A DNA stretch of 13,284 bases, from positions 1 to 13,284 of the forward strand of contig CABRZN010000048.1 in NCBI GenBank assembly GCA_902475445.1. Reading direction: 5' to 3'. The translations under genes and the position numbers were made by a program. Under the pieces are notes generated by a model. The model saw only the letters and a list, made by a program, of their open reading frames with translations. It did not search any database and was not told the DNA's origin. This document shows, in pieces, positions 7,022 through 12,919 of this stretch. Numbering within the stretch: position 1 is the stretch's first letter; every line of letters starts with the position of its first letter. The DNA comes from an uncultured Collinsella sp. (lineage in GTDB: Bacteria > Actinomycetota > Coriobacteriia > Coriobacteriales > Coriobacteriaceae).

Positions 7022-7030
7022 TGCTATACG
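7022..7030 (+). promoter_or_regulatory. Possible extended -10 promoter for rdgB-dtd
   Basis: TGCTATACG carries the TG of an extended -10 and a TATACG hexamer, 16 nt before the rdgB ATG. There is no recognisable -35, which extended -10 promoters can lack. A start here would leave a leader of only about 10 nt. Confidence 0.4.
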
Positions 7031-7046
7031 GACAAGGAGGCCAGCT

Positions 7047-7688
7047 ATGGCACTTGAGAAGATTGACATCGACACCCTCGACCCGGCGGCGACCATCGTC
7101 GTGGCAACGGGCAACGCCCATAAGCTCACCGAGATCGAGGCCATTTTGGGCAAGGTTATGCCCGAGGTTCGCTTTGTGGCGCTCGGCCAGCTGGGCGATT
7201 TTGAGGACCCCGAGGAAAACGGCACGACGTTTTTGGAGAACGCTATCATCAAGGCGCAGGCTGCCGTCGAAGAGACGGGGCTCATGGCCATTGCCGACGA
7301 TTCGGGCCTGGTCGTCGACGCGTTGGACGGTGAGCCCGGTGTGTATAGCGCGCGCTACGCTGGCGTTCACGGCGACGATGCCGCCAACAATGCCAAGCTG
7401 CTCGTGAATCTGGAGGGCGTGGCCGACGAGGACCGCACCGCGCGCTTTATGAGCGTCGTCGCGCTCATCGACACGGACGGTTTGGTCACCTATGGTGAGG
7501 GCGCCTGCGAGGGCGTTATCGCACATGAGGGCCGCGGCGATCACGGCTTTGGCTACGACCCGCTGTTCCTGCCGGTCGACACGCCGGGCAAGACCATGGC
7601 CGAGCTGACGGCGGACGAGAAGAACGCCATCAGCCATCGATTCCATGCGCTCGAGCACCTAACCGCCAAGCTGACGGGCGAGGAGTAG
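7047..7688 (+). CDS. rdgB: dITP/XTP pyrophosphatase (non-canonical purine NTP pyrophosphatase)
   Basis: The 213-residue Ham1/RdgB-family enzyme hydrolyses dITP, ITP and XTP to monophosphates, keeping deaminated purines out of DNA and RNA. The nucleotide-binding TGNAHKLTE is at 21-29. ENAIIKAQAA lies near 64-73, the catalytic and metal-binding ADDSGLVVDALDG at 83-95, and GVYSARYAG at 98-106. GFGYDPLFLP (167-176) and SHR (196-198) complete the family signature. AAGGAGG at 7034-7040 is a strong ribosome binding site. An N-terminal extension of about 14 residues precedes the first beta-strand. The dtd GTG starts 3 nt past its stop codon, so the two genes are almost certainly co-transcribed. Confidence 0.95.
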   Translation: MALEKIDIDTLDPAATIVVATGNAHKLTEIEAILGKVMPEVRFVALGQLGDFEDPEENGTTFLENAIIKAQAAVEETGLMAIADDSGLVVDALDGEPGVYSARYAGVHGDDAANNAKLLVNLEGVADEDRTARFMSVVALIDTDGLVTYGEGACEGVIAHEGRGDHGFGYDPLFLPVDTPGKTMAELTADEKNAISHRFHALEHLTAKLTGEE

Positions 7689-7691
7689 ACC

Positions 7692-8138
7692 GTGCGCGCG
7701 GTGGTGCAGCGCGTGCTTAACGCCGGCGTGACGGTCGACGGCGAGTGCGTGGGCAAAATTGGGCGCGGCTATCTAGTGCTGCTGGGCGTGGGCCACGGCG
7801 ACACGCGCGCCGAGGCCGATAAGCTGTGGGGCAAGCTCCGGGGCTTGCGCATTAACGAGGACGAGAACGGCAAGACCAACCTGGCACTTGCCGATGTCGA
7901 CGGCGAGGTTCTCGTGGTGTCGCAGTTCACGCTGTTCGCCGATTGTCGTCACGGCCGCCGTCCATCGTTTACGGATGCTGGCGCCCCCGATGTTGCCAAC
8001 GAGCTCTACGAGTACTTCCTGACGCTTGTGCGCGAGGACGTCGAGCACGTAGCGCATGGCATTTTCGGCGCCGACATGAAGGTCGACCTCGTCAACGACG
8101 GTCCATTCACCATCGTCCTCGATACCGACAATCTGTAG
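7692..8138 (+). CDS. dtd: D-aminoacyl-tRNA deacylase
   Basis: The 148-residue enzyme cleaves D-amino acids from mischarged tRNAs, protecting translation from D-amino acids such as those made for the cell wall. It begins with the family-standard MRAVVQRV from a GTG codon. SQFT at 77-80 and NDGPFT at 135-140 are the two signature motifs; the latter holds the Gly-cisPro pair that rejects L-aminoacyl substrates, with Phe where Val is usual. GAGGAG at 7680-7685, overlapping the rdgB stop codon, is the ribosome binding site and suggests translational coupling. Full family length. Confidence 0.95.
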   Translation: MRAVVQRVLNAGVTVDGECVGKIGRGYLVLLGVGHGDTRAEADKLWGKLRGLRINEDENGKTNLALADVDGEVLVVSQFTLFADCRHGRRPSFTDAGAPDVANELYEYFLTLVREDVEHVAHGIFGADMKVDLVNDGPFTIVLDTDNL

Positions 8139-8171
8139 GTAGTCAATTTGGGACGAGGCTTATTTAGCTAC

Positions 8172-8201
8172 TTGCGCGGGGTTGTAACAGGGTGCTATAG
8201 T
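8172..8201 (+). promoter_or_regulatory. Promoter for veg-ispE
   Basis: TTGCGC (8172-8177) and TATAGT (8196-8201) are 18 nt apart, and TGC before the -10 gives an extended -10 element. It lies 67 nt upstream of the veg start, leaving a leader of about 60 nt that contains a hairpin. Confidence 0.6.
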
Positions 8202-8221
8202 ATTAGAGTTTTGTCTATCTT

Positions 8222-8241
8222 AGGGGTATTATCCCCTTTTT
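8222..8241 (+). terminator. Small terminator-like hairpin in the veg leader
   Basis: AGGGG (8222-8226) and CCCCT (8233-8237) pair around TATTAT and run straight into T-residues. It lies downstream of the promoter and upstream of the veg ribosome binding site, so if active it would attenuate veg-ispE and not end an upstream gene. The stem is only 5 bp, so activity is uncertain. Confidence 0.45.
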
Positions 8242-8268
8242 GAATTGCACCTTCTGGAGGCCCTGTTC

Positions 8269-8565
8269 ATGGAAGAGATGGAAGTCAATCACGTCGACGA
8301 CATCCACGAGAAGCTGACCGATATGGTGGGCGATCGCGTTAAGGTGAAGGCCAACATGGGCCGCACCCGCGTCGTCGAGCGCATGGGCACCATCAAGAGC
8401 GTCCATCCGGCAGTCTTTATCGTCGAGGTCGACGAGCGCCGTGGCCGCAAGTCGCGTCAGTCCTACCAGTATATTGATGTTCTCACCGGCCAGGTCGAGC
8501 TGTTCGACCCCGAGAGCGGCGAGCACATTTTTACCCCGCTCGGCAATCAGCTCGAGGAGCACTAG
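8269..8565 (+). CDS. veg: Veg-family protein
   Basis: The 98-residue protein matches the small Veg family (formerly DUF1021). The pattern runs GDRVKVKANMGR (21-32), then ERMGTI (37-42), HPAVFIVEVDE (46-56) and SYQYIDVLTGQVEL (65-78), followed by a 20-residue tail longer than in B. subtilis Veg. Veg has been linked to biofilm gene control in B. subtilis, but its biochemical role is not settled, so no function is asserted here. TGGAGG at 8255-8260 lies 8 nt before ATG 8269; an upstream in-frame TTG at 8245 would place this site inside the gene and is rejected. ispE begins 2 nt after the stop codon. veg and ispE are also neighbours in Bacillus, which supports both names. Confidence 0.88.
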   Translation: MEEMEVNHVDDIHEKLTDMVGDRVKVKANMGRTRVVERMGTIKSVHPAVFIVEVDERRGRKSRQSYQYIDVLTGQVELFDPESGEHIFTPLGNQLEEH

Positions 8566-8567
8566 CG

Positions 8568-9464
8568 GTGACCGATTGGTCCCTGACCCTTTCCGCGCCG
8601 GCAAAGATCAACCTCTATCTGGGGGTTCATACCGAGCGTGACGACCGCGGCTACCATAAGGTCGATTCCCTGATGGCAGCCGTCGGTCTTGTCGATACCG
8701 TGACGGTTACGCCGGCACAGGCGCTGATCGTCCAGACGATTCCGGCATCCGACTTTCCCATGCAAAAGAATACGGCGTATCGTGCGGCCGCTGCTATGGC
8801 CGAGCATTATGGTCGCGAGGCAAACATCTGCGTGACGATTGAGAAGCGCATTCCATTGTGCGCCGGCTTGGGCGGCCCCTCGACGGATGCGGCCGCGGTC
8901 ATTGTCGCCTTGGCGGAGCTCTGGGGCATTGATCGCACCGACCCCGCGCTCGACGACATTGCGCGGGGTATTGGTGCTGACGTCCCGTTCTTTTTGCACG
9001 CGAGCCCTGCGTTCTACGTAGGTGGGGGAGACGTGCTGGCAACTGAGTATCCCGCGCTGCCCGCAACGCCCGTCGTGTTGGTCAAGCCGCGCGAGGCAAG
9101 CGTTTCGACAATTGAAGCCTATCGACGTTTTGACGAGGCTCCGGTGCCTGCAGACAAGCCCGGCGCGATAGCTTCTGCCTTGCATGCTGGTGATGCCGAG
9201 ACGGCATATGCGCTCATCCATAACAACCTGGGTGTCATTTCCGCACAGATGGAGCCGCAGATACAAACGGTTCTCGATTGGCTGCGTAAACAAGACGGCA
9301 CCGTTGCTGTAGATGTGTGCGGATCGGGCGCCTGCTCGTTTGCCATTTGCGACACCGCCGCCACGGCCGAAAGGCTTGCCGACGCTGCCCAGCAAAACGG
9401 CTGGTGGGCCTGCGCGACGGAGCTCATTCCCAACACGGTTCGCATCGAAGTGCCAAAGAAGTAA
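8568..9464 (+). CDS. ispE: 4-diphosphocytidyl-2-C-methyl-D-erythritol kinase
   Basis: The 298-residue GHMP kinase phosphorylates CDP-methylerythritol in the MEP (non-mevalonate) isoprenoid pathway, upstream of undecaprenyl carrier lipid. PAKINLYLGV (11-20) carries the catalytic-region lysine at 13. The glycine-rich ATP loop is GLGGPSTDAA (100-109), and GADVPFFL (136-143) carries the catalytic Asp138. CGSGACSF in the C-terminal domain is GHMP motif 3. The ATP loop departs from the usual GLGGGSSDAA at two positions (Gly to Pro, Ser to Thr). The GTG start 2 nt after the veg stop codon is supported by GAGGAG at 8554-8559. It is the last gene before tRNA-Pro, and no strong terminator separates it from that tRNA. 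Confidence 0.94.
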   Translation: MTDWSLTLSAPAKINLYLGVHTERDDRGYHKVDSLMAAVGLVDTVTVTPAQALIVQTIPASDFPMQKNTAYRAAAAMAEHYGREANICVTIEKRIPLCAGLGGPSTDAAAVIVALAELWGIDRTDPALDDIARGIGADVPFFLHASPAFYVGGGDVLATEYPALPATPVVLVKPREASVSTIEAYRRFDEAPVPADKPGAIASALHAGDAETAYALIHNNLGVISAQMEPQIQTVLDWLRKQDGTVAVDVCGSGACSFAICDTAATAERLADAAQQNGWWACATELIPNTVRIEVPKK

Positions 9465-9499
9465 AAATTTCTCTAGCACACGACGGAAATCTTTGTTAC

Positions 9500-9505
9500 T
9501 ATAGT
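9500..9505 (+). promoter_or_regulatory. -10 element of the tRNA-Pro promoter
   Basis: TATAGT lies 8 nt before the mature tRNA 5' end, consistent with a start just upstream of the tRNA. No convincing -35 hexamer is visible. Read-through from ispE could also contribute. Confidence 0.5.
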
Positions 9506-9513
9506 CGAGCTAA

Positions 9514-9590
9514 CGGGTTGTGGCTCAGTTTGGTAGAGCACTGCGTTCGGGACGCAGGGGTCGCTGGTTCAAATCCAGTCAACCCGACCA
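9514..9590 (+). tRNA. tRNA-Pro, anticodon CGG
   Basis: A standard 77-nt cloverleaf with encoded CCA: acceptor CGGGTTG with CAACCCG, D-stem GCTC/GAGC, anticodon stem CTGCG/CGCAG around loop TTCGGGA (anticodon CGG), and T-stem GCTGG/CCAGT around TTCAAAT (with one wobble pair). The discriminator is A. It reads CCG codons. Confidence 0.97.
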
Positions 9591-9600
9591 GAGCATGAGG

Positions 9601-9629
9601 AGGGACCGCTTCTTGCGGTCCCTTTTTTT
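9601..9629 (+). terminator. Intrinsic terminator of tRNA-Pro
   Basis: An 8-bp perfect stem (GGGACCGC at 9602-9609, GCGGTCCC at 9615-9622) with a 5-nt loop is followed by seven T residues, starting about 11 nt after the tRNA CCA end. Confidence 0.93.
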
Positions 9630-9637
9630 AGCTAGTG

Positions 9638-9666
9638 TTGTGATACCGCGATACCCGCGGTATACT
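9638..9666 (+). promoter_or_regulatory. tatA promoter with an internal inverted repeat
   Basis: TTGTGA (9638-9643) and TATACT (9661-9666) are separated by exactly 17 nt, the best-formed promoter in the window. The spacer carries an 8-bp perfect inverted repeat, ATACCGCG (9643-9650) and CGCGGTAT (9656-9663), with a 5-nt gap. Its right arm overlaps the -10 box. A dimeric regulator bound there would block RNA polymerase, so it is a candidate operator. Confidence 0.75.
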
Positions 9667-9702
9667 CATTCGAGCTTGTCTCGCTGTATTGTGGAGGTCT
9701 AC

Positions 9703-9978
9703 ATGTTTGGACTGAGGGCTCCTGAGCTCATCATTATTCTCGTCGTTGTCCTGATTATCTTCGGGCCCAAGAACCTGCCGAAGCTCGGCAAGTCCCTCGG
9801 CTCTACCGTCAAGAATATCCGCGAGGGTATGGAGGGCGACGATAAGGCCGAGACCAAGCAGGCCGAGGAGGTCGTGGTCGAGCAGTCCGAGGAGGACAAG
9901 GAGATCGCTGAGCTCGAGGCCAAGCTCGCTGCTGCCAAGAAGAAGCAGGCAGAGGACAGCGACGCGGACGCAGAGTAG
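9703..9978 (+). CDS. tatA: Sec-independent protein translocase subunit TatA
   Basis: The 91-residue protein forms the pore component of the twin-arginine translocase, which exports folded proteins across the cytoplasmic membrane. A short N-terminus leads into one hydrophobic helix (about residues 8-20), then the hallmark Phe20-Gly21-Pro22 hinge and an amphipathic helix (KLGKSLGSTVKNIREG, 27-42). The remainder is an acidic, Lys- and Glu-rich, Ala-rich cytoplasmic tail. ATG 9703 is set by TGGAGG at 9692-9697. Upstream in-frame codons run back into tRNA-Pro and are not coding. No tatB or tatC is in the window, so the partners must lie elsewhere. TatA and TatB are hard to separate by sequence, but the FGP hinge and short tail favour TatA. 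Confidence 0.9.
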   Translation: MFGLRAPELIIILVVVLIIFGPKNLPKLGKSLGSTVKNIREGMEGDDKAETKQAEEVVVEQSEEDKEIAELEAKLAAAKKKQAEDSDADAE

Positions 9979-10003
9979 TCCCATCCCTTTGGGGTGAGCA
10001 CCT

Positions 10004-10036
10004 GACCGGCTTGCCCGCAGGCTAGCCGGTCTTTTT
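10004..10036 (+). terminator. Intrinsic terminator of tatA
   Basis: An 8-bp perfect stem (GACCGGCT at 10004-10011, AGCCGGTC at 10024-10031) with a 12-nt loop is followed by TTTTT. It separates tatA from greA, so greA needs its own promoter. Confidence 0.9.
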
Positions 10037-10084
10037 CGTTTTGTTGACAGTTGATTGTTTGATCAGAGTTGGGGAGATATCCGT

Positions 10085-10555
10085 ATGGACGCAAGCCAGA
10101 TCGTACTGACCGCTGAGGGCCGCCAGAAGCTCGTCGAGGAGCTCGCTTGGCGTGAGGGCGATTACGCCAAGGAGATCGTCGAGGACATCAAGGAAGCCCG
10201 CGCGTTCGGCGACCTTTCGGAGAACTCCGAGTACGACGCCGCTAAGGACAAGCAGGCCCAAAACGCCGCTCGTATTGCCGAGATCCAGGCCATCCTCGCC
10301 AACGCTCAGGTTGCTGCCACCACGGGCGACCTGACCGTCTCCATCGGTTCCACCGTTTCGCTGATTGATCCCAACGGCGAGGTCATGGAAGTCACGCTCG
10401 TCGGTACCACCGAGACCAACTCGCTCGAGCACAAGATTTCCAACGAGTCTCCGGTCGGTCACGCCATCATCGGTCACGGCGAGGGCGACTCCGTCGAGGT
10501 CGTTACGCCTTCCGGCAAGACTCGCGTCTACACCATCGCCAAGATCGCACGCTAG
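10085..10555 (+). CDS. greA: Transcription elongation factor GreA
   Basis: The 156-residue factor inserts its coiled coil into the secondary channel of RNA polymerase and stimulates cleavage of backtracked transcripts. The N-terminal coiled coil spans about 8-75. Its tip EARAFGDLSENSEYDAAK (37-54) carries the acidic pair Asp43 and Glu46 that position the catalytic metal. The C-terminal FKBP-like domain spans about 80-156 and contains SPVGHAIIGHGEGD. GGGGAG at 10071-10076 precedes ATG 10085; an upstream in-frame TTG is not used because it lies before this site. Full family length. It sits between terminators, and lysS follows 79 nt downstream. Confidence 0.96.
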   Translation: MDASQIVLTAEGRQKLVEELAWREGDYAKEIVEDIKEARAFGDLSENSEYDAAKDKQAQNAARIAEIQAILANAQVAATTGDLTVSIGSTVSLIDPNGEVMEVTLVGTTETNSLEHKISNESPVGHAIIGHGEGDSVEVVTPSGKTRVYTIAKIAR

Positions 10556-10583
10556 ACCACGGTCCCGCGTAAAGGTATGTTTT

Positions 10584-10619
10584 CGCTCCCTGGGACCGAA
10601 TCCTGGGGAGCGTTTTAGT
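10584..10619 (+). terminator. Intrinsic terminator between greA and lysS
   Basis: CGCTCCC (10584-10590) pairs with GGGAGCG (10606-10612), extended inward by two wobble pairs and GGA/TCC, leaving a 5-nt loop (CCGAA). TTTTAGTTT follows. It lies 28 nt past the greA stop codon and 15 nt before the lysS start, so it either ends the greA message or attenuates read-through into lysS. An alternative stem competes with it. Confidence 0.75.
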
Positions 10620-10634
10620 TTGAGGAGCTAACTT

Positions 10635-12599
10635 ATGGCAGAGAACCAGAACGCCGCCGATCAGGCATCGACGCTCAACGACGAGCGCGCCACCCGCCTG
10701 GCCAAGCGCGCCGCCCTGTTCGAGGCGGGCCAGAACCCCTATCCTGAGCACTCTGAGCTTGAGGACTACGTCGCCGATATCGAGGCTAAGTACGCCGATC
10801 TTGCCGATGGTGAGGACACCGAGGATGTCGTGAAGATCGCCGGCCGTGTGGTCGCCAAGCGCGGTCAGGGCAAGATCATGTTCATCGTCGTGCGCGATGC
10901 GACTGCCGAGATTCAGCTGTTCTGCCGCATCAACGACATGGACGAGGCTGCCTGGAATACGCTCAAGGCCCTCGACCTGGGCGACATCCTGGGCGTGACC
11001 GGCGTGGTCGTGCGTACCCAGCGCGGCCAGCTTTCCGTTGCCCCTAAGAGCGCGACCCTGCTTTCCAAGGCCGTTCGTCCGCTGCCCGAGAAGTTCCACG
11101 GTCTTTCCGATAAGGAGACCCGCTATCGCCAGCGCTATGTCGACCTGATCGCCAACGACGACGTTCGCGAGACCTTCCGTAAGCGTTCGCAGATTCTCTC
11201 CACCTTCCGTCGCTTTATGGAGTCCGACGGCTACATGGAGGTCGAGACCCCCATCCTGCAGACCATCCAGGGTGGTGCCACGGCCAAGCCGTTCATTACC
11301 CACTTCAACGCGCTCGATCAGGAGTGCTACCTGCGTATTGCCACCGAGCTGCACCTCAAACGCTGCATCGTCGGTGGTTTTGAGCGCGTGTTCGAGATCG
11401 GCCGCATCTTCCGTAACGAGGGCATGGACCTTACCCACAACCCCGAGTTCACCACGATGGAGGCCTACCGTGCCTTCTCCGACCTCGAGGGCATGAAGGC
11501 GCTCGCCCAGGGCGTCATTAAGGCGGCTAACAAGGCCATCGGCAACCCCGAGGTCATCGAGTACCAGGGCCAGACCATCGACCTTTCTGGTGAGTGGGCC
11601 AGCCGTCCCATGACCGACATCGTCTCCGACGTGCTCGGCAAGCAGGTCACCATCGACACGCCGGTCGAGGAGCTTGCTGCCGCCGCGCGCGAGAAGGGCC
11701 TGGAGATCAAGCCCGAGTGGACTGCTGGCAAGATCATCGCCGAGATTTACGATGAGCTGGGCGAGGACACCATCGTCAACCCCACGTTCGTGTGCGATTA
11801 CCCCATCGAGGTCAGCCCGCTTGCCAAGCGCTTTGAGGACGACCCGCGCCTGACCCACCGCTTTGAGCTGGTCATCGCCGGCCACGAGTACGCCAACGCA
11901 TTCTCCGAGCTCAACGACCCGGTTGACCAGGCCGAGCGTTTTGCCGCCCAGATGGCCGAGAAGGCCGGCGGCGACGATGAGGCCATGGAGTATGACGAGG
12001 ACTACGTGCGCGCCCTCGAGTACGGTATGCCTCCCGCGGGCGGCATCGGCATCGGTATCGACCGCGTGGTCATGCTGCTCACCAACCAGGCTTCCATCCG
12101 CGACGTGCTACTGTTCCCGCACATGAAGCCCGAGAAGGGTTTCCAGTCCGGTGCCGCTGCCGCCAAGGCTGCCGAGGCCGGCAACGCCGCGAGCCCGTTC
12201 GTCAAGCCGCTCAAGCCCACGGTTGATTACTCCAAGATCGCCGTCGAACCGCTGTTTGAGGAGTTCGTCGACTTTGATACCTTCTCCAAGAGCGATTTCC
12301 GCGCTGTGAAGGTCAAGGCGTGCGAGGCCGTCAAGAAGTCCAAGAAGCTGCTGAACTTTACGCTCGACGACGGCACTGGCACCGACCGCACCATCCTCTC
12401 CGGCATTCACGGTTATTATGAGCCCGAGGACCTGGTCGGCAAGACTCTGCTTGCCATCACCAACCTGCCTCCGCGCAAGATGATGGGTATTCCCAGCTGC
12501 GGCATGCTCATCAGCGCTATCCACGAGGAGGAGGGCGAGGAGCGTCTCAATCTGATCCAGCTCGACGCTTCCATCCCCGCCGGCGCAAAGATGTACTAA
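10635..12599 (+). CDS. lysS: Lysyl-tRNA synthetase, class II, with C-terminal tRNA-binding domain
   Basis: The 654-residue protein charges tRNA-Lys with lysine. The N-terminal OB-fold anticodon-binding domain spans about 65-145. The class II catalytic core runs from about 165 to 500: motif 1 near 195-210 (GYMEVETPILQ), motif 2 at 259-278 (FRNEGMDLTHNPEFTTMEAY), and motif 3 at 469-482 (GGIGIGIDRVVMLL). Standard bacterial LysRS ends near 500 residues. Here an Ala-rich linker (about 505-530) leads to a further domain at about 543-654 resembling the tRNA-binding domain of MetRS beta/Trbp111/EMAPII: FRAVKVKACEAV, then LSGI, LVGKTLL and PPRKMMGIPSCGML. It probably strengthens tRNA binding. GAGGAGC (10622-10627) is the ribosome binding site. 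A perfect hairpin and then a terminator follow. Confidence 0.95.
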   Translation: MAENQNAADQASTLNDERATRLAKRAALFEAGQNPYPEHSELEDYVADIEAKYADLADGEDTEDVVKIAGRVVAKRGQGKIMFIVVRDATAEIQLFCRINDMDEAAWNTLKALDLGDILGVTGVVVRTQRGQLSVAPKSATLLSKAVRPLPEKFHGLSDKETRYRQRYVDLIANDDVRETFRKRSQILSTFRRFMESDGYMEVETPILQTIQGGATAKPFITHFNALDQECYLRIATELHLKRCIVGGFERVFEIGRIFRNEGMDLTHNPEFTTMEAYRAFSDLEGMKALAQGVIKAANKAIGNPEVIEYQGQTIDLSGEWASRPMTDIVSDVLGKQVTIDTPVEELAAAAREKGLEIKPEWTAGKIIAEIYDELGEDTIVNPTFVCDYPIEVSPLAKRFEDDPRLTHRFELVIAGHEYANAFSELNDPVDQAERFAAQMAEKAGGDDEAMEYDEDYVRALEYGMPPAGGIGIGIDRVVMLLTNQASIRDVLLFPHMKPEKGFQSGAAAAKAAEAGNAASPFVKPLKPTVDYSKIAVEPLFEEFVDFDTFSKSDFRAVKVKACEAVKKSKKLLNFTLDDGTGTDRTILSGIHGYYEPEDLVGKTLLAITNLPPRKMMGIPSCGMLISAIHEEEGEERLNLIQLDASIPAGAKMY

Positions 12600-12602
12600 C
12601 TA

Positions 12603-12629
12603 GTTACGCGGTTCTACGAACCGCGTAAC
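12603..12629. repeat. Perfect 12-bp hairpin directly after lysS
   Basis: GTTACGCGGTTC (12603-12614) and GAACCGCGTAAC (12618-12629) pair fully around a TAC loop, starting 3 nt after the lysS stop codon. No T-tract follows on either strand, so it is not a standard intrinsic terminator. It could protect the lysS mRNA 3' end, act as a first pause before the terminator at 12678, or be an inverted-repeat binding site. Confidence 0.7.
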
Positions 12630-12677
12630 GGCTCGACGCTGCGCGGGCCGCATTTGGACAATCTGACGTTCAACTTC

Positions 12678-12712
12678 AAGGGCGCGACCAGAAGGTCAGC
12701 GCCCTTTCGTTT
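12678..12712 (+). terminator. Intrinsic terminator of lysS
   Basis: AAGGGCGC (12678-12685) pairs with GCGCCCTT (12699-12706), extended by GACC/GGTC with one bulged A and an AGAA loop. TTTCGTTT follows. It lies about 80 nt after the lysS stop codon. Confidence 0.8.
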
Positions 12713-12779
12713 CACGTCACCTTGTCTCAAATGCGACCCGCTCGCTGACGTCGCCAATACATCGGCGTTGCCTTGGCCG

Positions 12780-12827
12780 TCAATAGTCATTGGGGACGTT
12801 CTTAAACGACTACCCAACGGCTATTGA
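12780..12827. repeat. 48-nt interrupted inverted repeat
   Basis: TCAATAG (12780-12786) pairs with CTATTGA (12821-12827), TTGGG (12790-12794) with CCCAA (12813-12817), and CGTT (12797-12800) with AACG (12805-12808), around a CTTA loop with small internal loops. It is symmetric on both strands and lacks a T-tract. It may be a small palindromic repeat element or a regulatory RNA structure. Confidence 0.55.
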
Positions 12828-12858
12828 GCACATGGCTCGCATGGCAGCCGTCTCTTTT
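12817..12858 (+). other. Alternative hairpin with T-rich tail upstream of the final gene
   Basis: ACGGCT (12817-12822) can pair with AGCCGT (12846-12851) and GAGC (12826-12829) with GCTC (12835-12838), followed by CTCTTTT. It shares bases with the right arm of the inverted repeat at 12780-12827, so the two folds cannot form together. It could be a weak terminator. Confidence 0.35.
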
Positions 12859-12919
12859 ATGTTTCCTTTAGCCGTTGCTGCCTAGGATGGGGGTTAGTCG
12901 GTAGGAAGGGAGCGTCTAT

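Larger units (their letters stand above)
12713..12919. other. Gene-free stretch before the final gene
   Basis: Together with 12600-12712 this makes 320 bp without a credible gene. No frame here has a ribosome binding site and family resemblance. Its main content is a pair of mutually exclusive hairpins around 12780-12851. A weak -10-like TAGGAT at 12883-12888 could serve the final gene, but no -35 is recognisable. Confidence 0.5.

Noticed and set aside
9520..9702. N-terminal extension of tatA back through tRNA-Pro
   Set aside because: The extra 61 codons overlap the tRNA and its terminator. ATG 9703 has a good ribosome binding site and gives a standard TatA N-terminus.
10044..10049. Consensus -35 TTGACA upstream of greA
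   Set aside because: No acceptable -10 hexamer lies 16-18 nt downstream, so a promoter could not be supported from sequence, although greA must have one after the tatA terminator.
10560..10634. T-box riboswitch upstream of lysS, suggested by TGGGACCG in the leader
   Set aside because: The leader is under 80 nt with no room for stem I or a specifier loop. The full T-box consensus around TGGNACC is absent, and the variable base would not match the discriminator of tRNA-Lys.
10503..11885. A 460-codon minus-strand open frame opposite greA and lysS
   Set aside because: It is a shadow of lysS codons and has no domain or ribosome binding site. Similar antisense frames opposite murE, HAD, murI and ispE were dismissed for the same reason.
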